NCBI RefSeq assembly: GCF_003600895.1
Contig: NZ_QYRP01000002.1
Location: 2,232,001-2,296,000 of the forward strand
Direction of reading: 5' to 3'
From: Nocardioides cavernaquae
GTDB lineage: Bacteria; Actinomycetota; Actinomycetes; Propionibacteriales; Nocardioidaceae
DNA length: 64,000 bases
The notes beneath the pieces were generated by a model. It ran no database searches. It had not been told where the DNA came from and saw only the letters and a list, made by a program, of their open reading frames with translations. Of the stretch, positions 40,879-49,931 are shown piece by piece. Every line of letters begins with the position of its first letter. Positions within the stretch are counted from its first letter, which is position 1. The translations under genes and the position numbers were made by a program.

Positions 40879-42627
40879 GTGGGTGCAGAGGCCTTTGACT
40901 ACGACGTGCTCGTAGTGGGATCGGGATTCGGCGGATCAGTGACAGCCCTCCGGCTGACGGAGAAGGGCTATCGCGTCGGTGTCCTCGAGGCCGGCCGCCG
41001 CTTCGCCGACGACGACTTCGCGAAGACGAACTGGGACGTCAAGAACTTCTACTGGGCCCCGCGCCTGCGCTGCTTCGGCATCCAGCGGATCCGGGTCCTC
41101 AAGAACGTGGTCGTGCTCGCCGGCGCGGGCGTCGGTGGTGGTTCGCTGGTCTACGCGAACACGCTCTACGAACCCCAGACCGACGCGTTCTTCAAGGACC
41201 GCCAGTGGGCCGGGATCGCCGACTGGAAGCAGGAGCTCACCCCGCACTACGACCAGGCCAAGCGGATGCTCGGCGTGACGCTGAACCCGACCGTCACCGC
41301 CGCCGACGAGGTGCTCAAGAAAGTCGCCGGCAAGATGGGCGTGGGGGACAGCTACCACGCCGCGCCCGTGGGCGTCTTCTTCGGACGTGACGGCGCCAAG
41401 GAGCCCGGCACGCTTGTCGAGGACCCGTTCTTCGGTGGTGCCGGTCCGGCCCGCAACGGCTGCCTCGAGTGCGGGGAGTGCATGGTCGGCTGCCGCCACA
41501 ACGCCAAGAACACGCTCGTCAAGAACTACCTCCACCTCGCCGAGAAGGCGGGTGCCGAGGTGCTGCCGATGACCACGGTCGTCGGCCTGCGCCAGCGTGA
41601 GGACGGCGCGTACGCCGTCGAGGTCGCGCCGACGGGGAAGAACGGCAGCAGGCATCGTCGTACCCTCACCGCGCGGGAGGTCGTCCTTGCCGCCGGCACC
41701 TGGGGCACCCAGGAGCTGTTGCACCAGATGAAGATGTCCGGCTCGTTGCCGCACATCTCCGACCGGCTCGGCCACCTCACCCGCACCAACTCCGAGTCGA
41801 TCTGCAGCGCCAGCCTGAACCTGCGCAACCGCAAGGACCAGGACTTCCATCACGGCGTCGCGATCACCTCCTCGATCCACCCCGACGAGCGCACCCACAT
41901 CGAGCCGGTGCGCTACGGCCAGGGGTCGAACTCGATGTCGTTCCTGCAGACCGTCATGACCGACGGCGGAGGACGTACGCCGCGTCCCCTGCGCTGGCTC
42001 CTCGCGGTCCTGCGGCACCCGCTCAACTTCCTCGCGCTCTATCTCGGCATCAAGGACTGGTCGAACCGCACGATCATCGCCCTGGTCATGCAGACGCATG
42101 ACAACTCGATCACGGTCTTCGGCAAGAAGAACTGGCGCGGCAGGATCAAGCTCTCCTCGCGCCAGGGCCATGGCGAGCCCAACCCGACCTGGATCCCGGC
42201 GGCCAACGAGGCGACACGGCTGATGGCCGAGGAGATCGGGGGAGCGGCCTACGGCAGCACGGGCGAGATCTTCGACATCCCGATGACCGCGCACTTCCTC
42301 GGTGGTGCCGTGATCGGCACCTCGCCGGAGGACGGCGTGATCGACGCCTACCACCGCGTCTTCGGCCACACCGGCCTGCACGTGGTCGACGGCGCGGCCA
42401 TCTCGGCCAACATCGGCGTGAACCCCTCGCTGACGATCACTGCCCAGGCGGAGCGCGCCATGTCGCTGTGGCCCAACAAGGGCGAGGCCGACCAGCGCCC
42501 GCCGCTGGGCGCGGCGTACCAGCGGATCGCTGCGGTGCTCCCGACCTCGCCGGTGGTCCCGCCCACCGCTCCTGCCGCCCTGCGGCTGCCGATCTTCCCC
42601 GTCCAGCGCACGGGGTCCATCGCGTGA
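40879..42627 (+). CDS. GMC-family oxidoreductase, ChoD/sterol-oxidase-like
   Basis: A 582-residue FAD enzyme. The Rossmann motif is VVGSGFGGSVTALRL near the N-terminus. The family segment AGAGVGGGSLVYAN and C-terminal HFLGGAVIG...VVDGAAISANIGVNPSLTI are intact, so FAD binding and a catalytic His are likely. It resembles the M. tuberculosis ChoD (Rv3409c) group, annotated as cholesterol oxidase-like. A four-cysteine motif CLECGECMVGC near residue 195 is of CX2CX2CX3C type. The GTG at 40879 has AAAGGGG upstream. Its stop overlaps yrbE by GTGA, making it the leading gene of the mce operon. Confidence 0.88.
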   Translation: MGAEAFDYDVLVVGSGFGGSVTALRLTEKGYRVGVLEAGRRFADDDFAKTNWDVKNFYWAPRLRCFGIQRIRVLKNVVVLAGAGVGGGSLVYANTLYEPQTDAFFKDRQWAGIADWKQELTPHYDQAKRMLGVTLNPTVTAADEVLKKVAGKMGVGDSYHAAPVGVFFGRDGAKEPGTLVEDPFFGGAGPARNGCLECGECMVGCRHNAKNTLVKNYLHLAEKAGAEVLPMTTVVGLRQREDGAYAVEVAPTGKNGSRHRRTLTAREVVLAAGTWGTQELLHQMKMSGSLPHISDRLGHLTRTNSESICSASLNLRNRKDQDFHHGVAITSSIHPDERTHIEPVRYGQGSNSMSFLQTVMTDGGGRTPRPLRWLLAVLRHPLNFLALYLGIKDWSNRTIIALVMQTHDNSITVFGKKNWRGRIKLSSRQGHGEPNPTWIPAANEATRLMAEEIGGAAYGSTGEIFDIPMTAHFLGGAVIGTSPEDGVIDAYHRVFGHTGLHVVDGAAISANIGVNPSLTITAQAERAMSLWPNKGEADQRPPLGAAYQRIAAVLPTSPVVPPTAPAALRLPIFPVQRTGSIA

Positions 42628-43508
42628 GCCCGGCGACCGACGCCCGGGAACGGGCGGACGAGAAGCGCGCCCAGAAGGCCGGCAAGCGTGCCCTGACCGG
42701 GATGACCCCGGAGAGCCAGGAGCTCGCTCGCGACGCGCTGGAGAAGAGCGTGCCGTTCGTGGCCTTCAAGGCGATCGGCGGGTTCTACGCCTTCGTCATC
42801 GACACCTTCAAGAAGATGTTCACGCGGCGGTTCCACTTCCGCGAGTTCGTCTCGCAGACCTGGTTCATCATCACGGTCTCGTTCGGGCCGGCGCTCCTGG
42901 TGGCCATCCCGTTCTGCGTGATCATCATCTTCCAGGTCAACCAGCTGCTGATCCAGATCGGCGCTGTGGACCTGGCCGGCGCGGGCGCCGCCGTCGCCGT
43001 CGTCCGCGAGATCGGGCCGATCGTCAGCGTGCTCGTCGTCGCCGGCGCCGGAGCCACCGCCATCTGCGCGGACCTCGGCTCGCGGACGATCCGCGAGGAG
43101 ATCGACGCCATGAAGACGCTCGGCATCGATCCGATCGAGCGCCTCGTCGTGCCGCGGGTGATCGCCTCGACGCTGGTCGGCGTCGCCCTCAACGGCATGG
43201 TGACCGTCGTCGGACTGGTCGGCGGCTACTTCTTCTCGGTCGTGCTCCAGGGCGCGACACCTGGCCTCTACGTCTCCAACCTGACCCTGCTCGTCGGGCT
43301 CCCGGACTTCCTCGCCTCGGAGCTCAAGGCCGGTGTCTTCGGCATGCTCGCGGGCCTCACGGCCTGCTACCTCGGACTCAACGCCAAGGGTGGCCCGAAG
43401 GGTGTCGGTGACGCCGTGAACCAGACCGTGGTCTTCGCGTTCATGCTGCTCTTCGCGGCCAACAGCGTCATCTCGACGATCTTCTTGAACATCAAGCTGG
43501 GGGCGTGA
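42624..43508 (+). CDS. yrbEA: YrbE/MlaE-like permease A of the Mce transporter
   Basis: A 294-residue MlaE-family permease for the Mce lipid importer. About 60 basic N-terminal residues precede hydrophobic helices and the conserved cytoplasmic loop SRTIREEIDAMKTLGIDPIE. Start GTG 42624 overlaps the GMC stop by four bases. It pairs with the next YrbE to form the membrane channel. The ATPase (MceG/Mkl) is not in the window and is usually encoded elsewhere. Confidence 0.93.
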   Translation: MSPATDARERADEKRAQKAGKRALTGMTPESQELARDALEKSVPFVAFKAIGGFYAFVIDTFKKMFTRRFHFREFVSQTWFIITVSFGPALLVAIPFCVIIIFQVNQLLIQIGAVDLAGAGAAVAVVREIGPIVSVLVVAGAGATAICADLGSRTIREEIDAMKTLGIDPIERLVVPRVIASTLVGVALNGMVTVVGLVGGYFFSVVLQGATPGLYVSNLTLLVGLPDFLASELKAGVFGMLAGLTACYLGLNAKGGPKGVGDAVNQTVVFAFMLLFAANSVISTIFLNIKLGA

Positions 43509-44347
43509 TGAGCACCGACCGCCCATCGACCATGAGCCGCATGGCCGCGGCACCGGCCCACCGGGTCCGCGAGCTCGGCAAGCAGCTCTCCTTCCACCTG
43601 GAGGCCTTCGGCCACTTCCCGCGCACGATCCGGCACTACCGCGGAGAGATCGTCCGGCTGCTCGCCGAGGTCAGCCTGGGCTCGGGTGCGCTCGCGCTGA
43701 TCGGCGGCACCGTCCTGGTCATCGGCTTCCTCACCGCCGCGTCCGGCATCGAGGTCGGCCTGCAGGCCTACACCTCGTTCGACAACATCGGCGTCGGTGC
43801 GCTGTCCGGCTTCTTCTCGGCGTACTTCAACACCCGCGAGGTCGCTCCGATCATTGCCGGCATCGCCCTGACAGCCACAGTCGGCGCCGGGTTCACCGCC
43901 CAGATCGGCGCCATGCGCGTGAGCGAGGAGATCGACGCCCTCGAGGTCATGGCGGTCCACCCGGTGCCGTTCCTGGTCACCACGCGGATCATCGCCGGCC
44001 TGATCGCGGTCGTCCCGCTCTTCTGCATCGCGGTGATCATGTGCTGGCTGGCGACGCGCTTCGTCGTGGTCATCGGCTACGGCCAGCCCTCGGGCAACTA
44101 CCAGCACTACTTCGACACCTTCCTCATCCCCGGGGACCTGTTCCTGGCGATGATCAAGGTGCTCGTGATGGCGCTCGTCGTCGTCTCCGTCTGCTGCTAC
44201 CACGGCTTCCACGCCAGCGGCGGACCGGCGGGCGTCGGCCGCGCCGTCGGAGCCGCCGTACGCACGGCCCTCATTGCCACCATGTTCGTCGACCTGATCT
44301 TCGGTATCGCCATCTGGGGCGGTCCGTCGGTCCACATCTCGGGGTGA
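43508..44347 (+). CDS. yrbEB: YrbE/MlaE-like permease B of the Mce transporter
   Basis: A 279-residue second MlaE permease with the loop GAMRVSEEIDALEVMAVHPVPFL and several hydrophobic helices. ATG 43508 overlaps the yrbEA stop in ATGA (GTG 43505 is the alternative). Together with yrbEA and MceA-F it makes a complete import channel. The divergent helix order versus yrbEA is normal for paralogous halves. Confidence 0.93.
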   Translation: MSTDRPSTMSRMAAAPAHRVRELGKQLSFHLEAFGHFPRTIRHYRGEIVRLLAEVSLGSGALALIGGTVLVIGFLTAASGIEVGLQAYTSFDNIGVGALSGFFSAYFNTREVAPIIAGIALTATVGAGFTAQIGAMRVSEEIDALEVMAVHPVPFLVTTRIIAGLIAVVPLFCIAVIMCWLATRFVVVIGYGQPSGNYQHYFDTFLIPGDLFLAMIKVLVMALVVVSVCCYHGFHASGGPAGVGRAVGAAVRTALIATMFVDLIFGIAIWGGPSVHISG

Positions 44348-45537
44348 CCTCGCCGATGAATCTCATTGCTGACCGCCAGCTCCGGCTCGGAGTGGCCTTC
44401 CTGCTGCTCCTCGCAGCCGTGATCGCAGGTGCCGTGCTGCAGTACCGCGGAGCCTTCCGCTCCACCATCCCCGTGACCGTCCAGGCGGACCGTGCCGGCC
44501 TGACCATGGACAAGGGTGCGCCGGTGAAGTTCCGCGGGGTCGAGGTCGGCAAGGTCCGCTCGATCGAGGCCCGCGACGGCCACGTCGAGATCGGGCTGGC
44601 CATCGACAAGGACTCGGTCGAGGACGTCCCCGCCGGGTTGACCGCCCAGCTCGTCCCGCCGACCGCGTTCGGCGCCCGCTACGTGCAGCTGAGCGAGTCT
44701 GCCGCTGAGACTGGCTCCTCCTCGAAGCAGATCGCGGAGGGTCAGCGCATCGCCGCCGACCACGTGACCGTCGAGGTCGACGAGGCATTCACCCACCTCA
44801 CCGAGGTGCTCGACGCCGCCCGCCCGAGCGACGTCAACAACGCCCTCACCGCGGTCGCGGGCGCCGTCGACCAGCGCGGTCAGCGCCTCGGCGGCCTGAT
44901 CGACCAGTCCGACCGCTACCTCAGCAAGCTGCGCCCGTCGCTGGACGCCCTCGCTGTCGACGTACGCCGCGGCGACGACGTCATCGCCGGCTACGACAAG
45001 GCGATGCCGGACCTCCTCAAGACGTTCGACAACCTCGGCAAGACCAGCGACACGCTGGTGGCGCAGCAGGCGAAGCTGCACGAGACCACGCAGGCGCTGA
45101 GCGACTTCAGCGTCCAGACCCGAGACCTGGTCCGGGTCTCGGCTGCGGGCCTGAAGTCGACCCTCACCCTGATCGCTCCGGTGTCAGCCCTGCTGGAGCG
45201 TTACTCGCCCGAGATCCCGTGCCTCGTCGGGGGCCTGGCCGGAGTGAACGAGCTCGCCGAGAACGCCGTCGGCGGCACCAACCCGGGCGTCACCACGATC
45301 ACCCGGATCCAGCCGGGGGCCGAGCCCTACCGCTACCCCGACAACCTCCCCGTGGTGGGGGACCGCCGCGGCCCCGGCTGCTTCGGCCTGCCGTGGATCG
45401 ACGCCGCCGAGGCCCGCCAGCCCAGCCCGTCCTTCGTCTCCGGATCGAACCCGCACGCGCGTCCCGGCACCACGCCGCAGCAGGACGTCGCGACCACGCT
45501 CTTCGGTGCCCTCGCCGGTCTGGTGGTGGGGCGATGA
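44344..45537 (+). CDS. mceA: Mce protein A (MCE/MlaD domain)
   Basis: A 397-residue MCE-family protein. One N-terminal transmembrane helix (LGVAFLLLLAAVIAGAVL) anchors an MCE/MlaD domain (VTVQADRAGLTMDKGAPVKF, VEVGKVRSIE, PTAFGARYVQL). A long helical region (Mce 'needle') and a Pro-rich tail follow. It starts at GTG 44344, overlapping the yrbEB stop; ATG 44356 is an in-frame alternative. First of six mce genes. Confidence 0.93.
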   Translation: MTSPMNLIADRQLRLGVAFLLLLAAVIAGAVLQYRGAFRSTIPVTVQADRAGLTMDKGAPVKFRGVEVGKVRSIEARDGHVEIGLAIDKDSVEDVPAGLTAQLVPPTAFGARYVQLSESAAETGSSSKQIAEGQRIAADHVTVEVDEAFTHLTEVLDAARPSDVNNALTAVAGAVDQRGQRLGGLIDQSDRYLSKLRPSLDALAVDVRRGDDVIAGYDKAMPDLLKTFDNLGKTSDTLVAQQAKLHETTQALSDFSVQTRDLVRVSAAGLKSTLTLIAPVSALLERYSPEIPCLVGGLAGVNELAENAVGGTNPGVTTITRIQPGAEPYRYPDNLPVVGDRRGPGCFGLPWIDAAEARQPSPSFVSGSNPHARPGTTPQQDVATTLFGALAGLVVGR

Positions 45538-46565
45538 GCGTCCGCAAGGAGCAGGCCCGCGACCTGATGAAGCTGTCGGTCTTCCTCGCCTTCGCCGTCT
45601 TCGTGACGGTCTGGCTCGCCGCTGTCACCGGCGACATGCAGTCGGGCGAGAAGACCGGCTACCGCGCCGAGTTCGCCGACGTCTCCGGCCTCCAGGTCGG
45701 CGACCAGGTCCGTGTCGCCGGTGTCTCGGTGGGCCGCGTCACCGGCATCGACGTGCAGGAGGACAGCACCGTGATGGTCGACTTCGACGTGGACCGGAAG
45801 CTCCAGCTGGACCGTGCGACCTCCGCCACCGTCCGCTACCGCAACCTGATCGGAGACCGGCTGCTCGAGCTCGACCGCGGGGCATCCGGTGCCCAGCCGC
45901 TGGCTGCAGGCGGGGTGATCGCGCTGGCCCAGACGGCCCCCGCCGTCGACCTCGACTCGCTGCTCAACGGCTTCAAGCCGCTCTTCGCCGGCCTCAACCC
46001 GTCGCAGATCAACCAGCTCTCGGGGCAGCTCGTCGAGGTGCTCCAGGGGCAGACCGCAGCCATCGACCACCTGGTCTCCTCGGTCGGTTCCTTCACCTCG
46101 ACGCTGGGCGACCGTTCGGTGCTGATCACGCAGGTGGTGACCAACCTGAACTCCGTGCTCGGCGAGGTGTCCTCCCGCAAGGACGGCCTCGGCCAGCTGG
46201 TCACCCAGCTCAGCACGCTCGTGGACGGCCTGAACAAGCAGGACACCCAGGTCCTCGACGCAGCCGCAGACATCGACCGCATGGCCCGCTCCGGCGCTGA
46301 CCTGCTGGCCCGCTCGCGCAACGACCTCACGCCCACGCTCGAGGCGCTCCGCACCTCGGCGCGCGGGCTCAACCAGCACGCACCGGCGCTCCAGGCACTG
46401 CTCACGCAGTGGCCCAAGCACTACGCACGGATCCAGGACACCGCGTCGTACGGCGCGTTCTTCAACTTCTTCCTGTGTGGCATCCGGGTGCAGTTCACCA
46501 ACGACCAGGGAGCCCCCGTGCGTACGCCGTACATCGGCAGCGAAGCAAAGAGGTGCCAGCGATGA
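45534..46565 (+). CDS. mceB: Mce protein B
   Basis: A 343-residue MCE protein: N-terminal membrane helix (LSVFLAFAVFVTVWLAAV), the MCE domain (YRAEFADVSGLQVGDQVRVAG, VSVGRVTGID, RYRNLIGDRLLEL) and a helical C-terminal needle with repeated hydrophobic residues. It overlaps mceA by ATGA. Confidence 0.93.
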   Translation: MSVRKEQARDLMKLSVFLAFAVFVTVWLAAVTGDMQSGEKTGYRAEFADVSGLQVGDQVRVAGVSVGRVTGIDVQEDSTVMVDFDVDRKLQLDRATSATVRYRNLIGDRLLELDRGASGAQPLAAGGVIALAQTAPAVDLDSLLNGFKPLFAGLNPSQINQLSGQLVEVLQGQTAAIDHLVSSVGSFTSTLGDRSVLITQVVTNLNSVLGEVSSRKDGLGQLVTQLSTLVDGLNKQDTQVLDAAADIDRMARSGADLLARSRNDLTPTLEALRTSARGLNQHAPALQALLTQWPKHYARIQDTASYGAFFNFFLCGIRVQFTNDQGAPVRTPYIGSEAKRCQR

Positions 46566-47533
46566 AGAGTGCCGTGCGCGGCGTGCTCGGCACGCTCCTG
46601 ATCATCGCGGTGGTGATCTCCACGCTGACCTACCGCAACTGGCCGCTCCTGCGGAACACCGACACCGTCCAGGTCGAGTTCGCCGAGGCGGGCGGGCTGA
46701 AGAAGAGCGACGAGGTGGTCGTCTCCGGCGCCAGCGTCGGCAAGGTGTCCGACATCCGGCTCGACGGCGACCGGGTCGTGGTGACGCTCAAGCTGTCCGA
46801 CCACGACCTCCGGCTCGGCGACGACACCCGGGCCGACATCATCACGGTCACCCTGCTCGGCCGGGCCGCGGTGCGGCTCGAGCCGCGCGGTCGTGGTGAC
46901 CTGGAGCGCGGGGCGACGATCCCGCTGGCCCGCACCGGCTCGCCGTACGACGTGACGCAGGCGCTCAGCGAGCTGACGGGGGAGACCCAGCAGATCGACA
47001 CCGACCAGGTCGCAGCTGCGCTGCGCCAGGTGTCGACGACGTTTGCGGACACCCCGCGGACCCTCGGCCCGGCGCTGACCGGCATCAAGAAGGTCTCCGA
47101 GACCCTCGCCGCCAACGACCGGGCGCTGCAGGACCTGCTGGCCAACGCCAGCGACGTGACCGGCGTCCTGGCGTCGCGGGACCAGGAGATCGCCCGGATC
47201 CTCACCTCCGGCAACGACCTGCTCGCCGAGCTCGATGCGCGGCAAGAGGTGATCACGGGCCTGCTGGCCAGCGCCCGATCCCTCTCGCACCAGCTCACCG
47301 CTGTCGCGAAGGAGAACGGCGCCGTCCTGCCGAAGACGCTGGCCGAGGTCAACCAGGTCGTCGACCTGCTCAACCGCAACAAGCGGAACCTCCAGCTCAC
47401 CATCACCGGGCTGCGCAACTACGCGACCGCGTTCGGTGAGGCGATCTCCAGCGGCCCGTTCTTCGACGCCTACATCCAGAACCTCACCTCGCCCGGGACC
47501 CTCGCGCCCGTGATCTCAGGACTGACCCCGTGA
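46562..47533 (+). CDS. mceC: Mce protein C
   Basis: A 323-residue MCE protein with a signal anchor (VLGTLLIIAVVISTLTY), MCE domain (VQVEFAEAGGLKKSDEVVVSG) and needle helix. It overlaps mceB by ATGA and mceD by the GTGATG junction. Confidence 0.93.
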   Translation: MKSAVRGVLGTLLIIAVVISTLTYRNWPLLRNTDTVQVEFAEAGGLKKSDEVVVSGASVGKVSDIRLDGDRVVVTLKLSDHDLRLGDDTRADIITVTLLGRAAVRLEPRGRGDLERGATIPLARTGSPYDVTQALSELTGETQQIDTDQVAAALRQVSTTFADTPRTLGPALTGIKKVSETLAANDRALQDLLANASDVTGVLASRDQEIARILTSGNDLLAELDARQEVITGLLASARSLSHQLTAVAKENGAVLPKTLAEVNQVVDLLNRNKRNLQLTITGLRNYATAFGEAISSGPFFDAYIQNLTSPGTLAPVISGLTP

Positions 47534-48708
47534 TGGCCCTCTCGAAGCTCCTGACCCCCCGACGCCTCGCGATCGGGCTGGTCCTCGCCCTCGTGCTCGC
47601 CTCCGTGCTCGCGCTCCGCTCGCCGTCGGGCACCGAGGTGACCGCCCGCTTCGACTCCGCATCGGGCCTCTACAAGGGCGATGACGTCCGGGTGCTCGGC
47701 GTGAAGGTCGGCACCGTGACCTCCGTGGACGCGCACGACGGGGGAGTCGATGTCCGTTTCCAGGTCGAGGGTGACCAGAAGGTGCCGGCTGACGTGCGCG
47801 CCGCGATCGTGGCACCGAGCCTGGTCAGCGGCCGGTTCGTCCAGCTGGCGCCCGTGTGGACGAGTGGCCCGACACTGGAGGACGGCGCCGAGATCCCGGT
47901 CGACCGCACGGCGGTCCCGATCTCCTTCGACGAGGTGAAGAAGGAGCTCATCGACCTGACCACGGCCCTCGGGCCCGAGTCGGGCAAGCAGGGCTCCCTC
48001 AACGAGGCGATCACCACGATCGAGGCCAACCTGGCCGACGGCAACAGCGGGGAGCTGCGCGCCTCGGTGGCAGCGCTGCACGACGCCGCTGCTGCGCTCT
48101 CGTCCGGTCGCACGAACCTCTTCGACACCGTGCACAACCTGAACCAGTTCACCCGCAACCTCGCGGTGCACGACGCGGCGGTCGGGGGCTTCACCACCCA
48201 GCTCGACAACGTGGCAACGGTGCTGCGCGACAACCGCACGCAGGTGACCGGTGCGGTGCGTGACCTGCGCGTCGCGCTCCGGGCCTCTGCCGGTGTGCTC
48301 GGCAAGAACCAGGCCCAGCTCACCCGCGCGCTGAACGGCACGACGGAGCTGACCGGCACCGTCGCCTCCCGCGCCGACGAGCTCGCCGGCGTCCTCCACG
48401 TGGCACCGCACTCGCTGATGGGCCTCTACAACATCGTCGACCGCCAGGCCATCACCGGCCGGGCCGTGCTCGCCAACGTCGACAGCCTTGCCGCGCTGCT
48501 CTGCTCGGCCGTCCTCGGTGCCGGGGGCACTGCCGAGACCTGCCGCGCGGCGATCCTGCCGCTGGTCAACCTGCTCGGCCTCGAGAAGGCGGGGGAGGCT
48601 CTTCCCGGTGGGGTGGGCGCGGCGTTGACCGGTGGCTCCGGCGCCGCTGCTCCTGGTGTCGACCAGCTCGTCAACGGCCTTCTCGGCCAGGTCGGAGGTC
48701 TGCTGTGA
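47533..48708 (+). CDS. mceD: Mce protein D
   Basis: A 391-residue MCE protein (392 if it begins at GTG 47530). Membrane anchor LAIGLVLALVLASVLAL, MCE domain (ARFDSASGLYKGDDVRVLG, VKVGTVTSVDA) and a long C-terminal helical region ending in a Gly/Leu-rich tail. It overlaps mceE by GTGA. Confidence 0.93.
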   Translation: MALSKLLTPRRLAIGLVLALVLASVLALRSPSGTEVTARFDSASGLYKGDDVRVLGVKVGTVTSVDAHDGGVDVRFQVEGDQKVPADVRAAIVAPSLVSGRFVQLAPVWTSGPTLEDGAEIPVDRTAVPISFDEVKKELIDLTTALGPESGKQGSLNEAITTIEANLADGNSGELRASVAALHDAAAALSSGRTNLFDTVHNLNQFTRNLAVHDAAVGGFTTQLDNVATVLRDNRTQVTGAVRDLRVALRASAGVLGKNQAQLTRALNGTTELTGTVASRADELAGVLHVAPHSLMGLYNIVDRQAITGRAVLANVDSLAALLCSAVLGAGGTAETCRAAILPLVNLLGLEKAGEALPGGVGAALTGGSGAAAPGVDQLVNGLLGQVGGLL

Positions 48709-49931
48709 AGTGGCGTGCCGCTTTCTCGGTCGCGGGTGCCGTGATCCTGCTCGGGGCGGGCACGGGATGCGACCTGCAGCCCAACTCCTACACGTTCCCC
48801 GGCCAGAAGGCGGTCGGCGACGACGGCTACACGGTCACGGTGGCGTTCGACAAGGTCGAGAACCTGGTCCCCAACTCCAACGTCCAGCTCGACAACGTGA
48901 CCATCGGCACCGTCACGAAGATCAAGGTTGACGACGACTGGCGCGCCCAGGTGACCCTGCGGATAGCGGACGACCAGCGGCTGCCGATCGACTCCCGGTT
49001 CGCGATCGGCCAGAAGACCCTCCTCGGTGCCCAGTACGTCGAGGTCTCGACGCCGGCAGCTGCCGGCAAGGCCGCCGGTGCCTCCGCTGCCCGGGGCGCG
49101 GCGTACCTCGAGGACGGCGCAGCCGTGCCGGTCGCGCAGACCGGCACCTACCCGTCGACCGAGCACGTGCTCGGTGCGGCGTCGCTGCTGCTCAACAACG
49201 GCGGTCTCTCCCAGATCAGCACGATCACGGGGGAGCTCAGCACCGCGCTCAGCGGCCGGGTGCCCCAGACCCGCGACCTGGTCGAGCAGCTCGACCAGCT
49301 GCTCACCGTGCTCGATGCCAACCGGGGAGACATCGTGCACGCGCTGGAGGCGCTCGGTCGGCTGTCGAAGAACCTGCGGACCAACCAGGCCGTCATCGGC
49401 TCGGCGATCGACCGGATCACGCCCGGCCTCCGTGCCCTCAACGAGGAGCGCGACGACCTGGTGCGGGCGATCCGCGACACCGGTCGGCTCGGCGTCGATG
49501 CGGGCCGCGTCATCGAGATCAACCAGCGCGCGATCCTTGCAAACCTGGACTCGCTCCGTCCGGTGCTCTCGCAAGTGGGTGCCGCGTCGGGCCAGCTCGT
49601 CGATGCGCTGAAGATCGGCTTCTCGATCCCGTTCCCGGCGATGACGACGACGGACGCGATCCGCGGTGACTACGCCAACCTGTTCGCCACGCTGGACCTC
49701 AGCGCGACGTCGCTCGCGCAGATGTGGCTCGGCGGCGGTGCGGCGTTCGAGTCGGGTGACCCGGTCACCTCGCCGCTGGCGACACCCACCGCGCCGCGGA
49801 AGACGGCCGGAGCCACGCAGCCGACTGCCCCGGCGCCGTCCTCGCCGACAGCACCCTCAACCGGGAGCTCGCCATCGCCGAGTCCCACGAAGTCGCCCTG
49901 TTCCCTCGTGCAGATCCTGGTGGGTTGCTGA
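48705..49931 (+). CDS. mceE: Mce protein E, lipoprotein type (LprK-like)
   Basis: A 408-residue MCE protein with a lipoprotein signal: hydrophobic stretch then LGAGTGC lipobox, Cys at about residue 22. The MCE domain (VTVAFDKVENLVPNSNVQLDN) is followed by the needle and a long Pro/Ser/Thr-rich tail. MceE is the lipid-anchored member in mce operons. GTG start overlaps mceD. Confidence 0.93.
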   Translation: MKWRAAFSVAGAVILLGAGTGCDLQPNSYTFPGQKAVGDDGYTVTVAFDKVENLVPNSNVQLDNVTIGTVTKIKVDDDWRAQVTLRIADDQRLPIDSRFAIGQKTLLGAQYVEVSTPAAAGKAAGASAARGAAYLEDGAAVPVAQTGTYPSTEHVLGAASLLLNNGGLSQISTITGELSTALSGRVPQTRDLVEQLDQLLTVLDANRGDIVHALEALGRLSKNLRTNQAVIGSAIDRITPGLRALNEERDDLVRAIRDTGRLGVDAGRVIEINQRAILANLDSLRPVLSQVGAASGQLVDALKIGFSIPFPAMTTTDAIRGDYANLFATLDLSATSLAQMWLGGGAAFESGDPVTSPLATPTAPRKTAGATQPTAPAPSSPTAPSTGSSPSPSPTKSPCSLVQILVGC

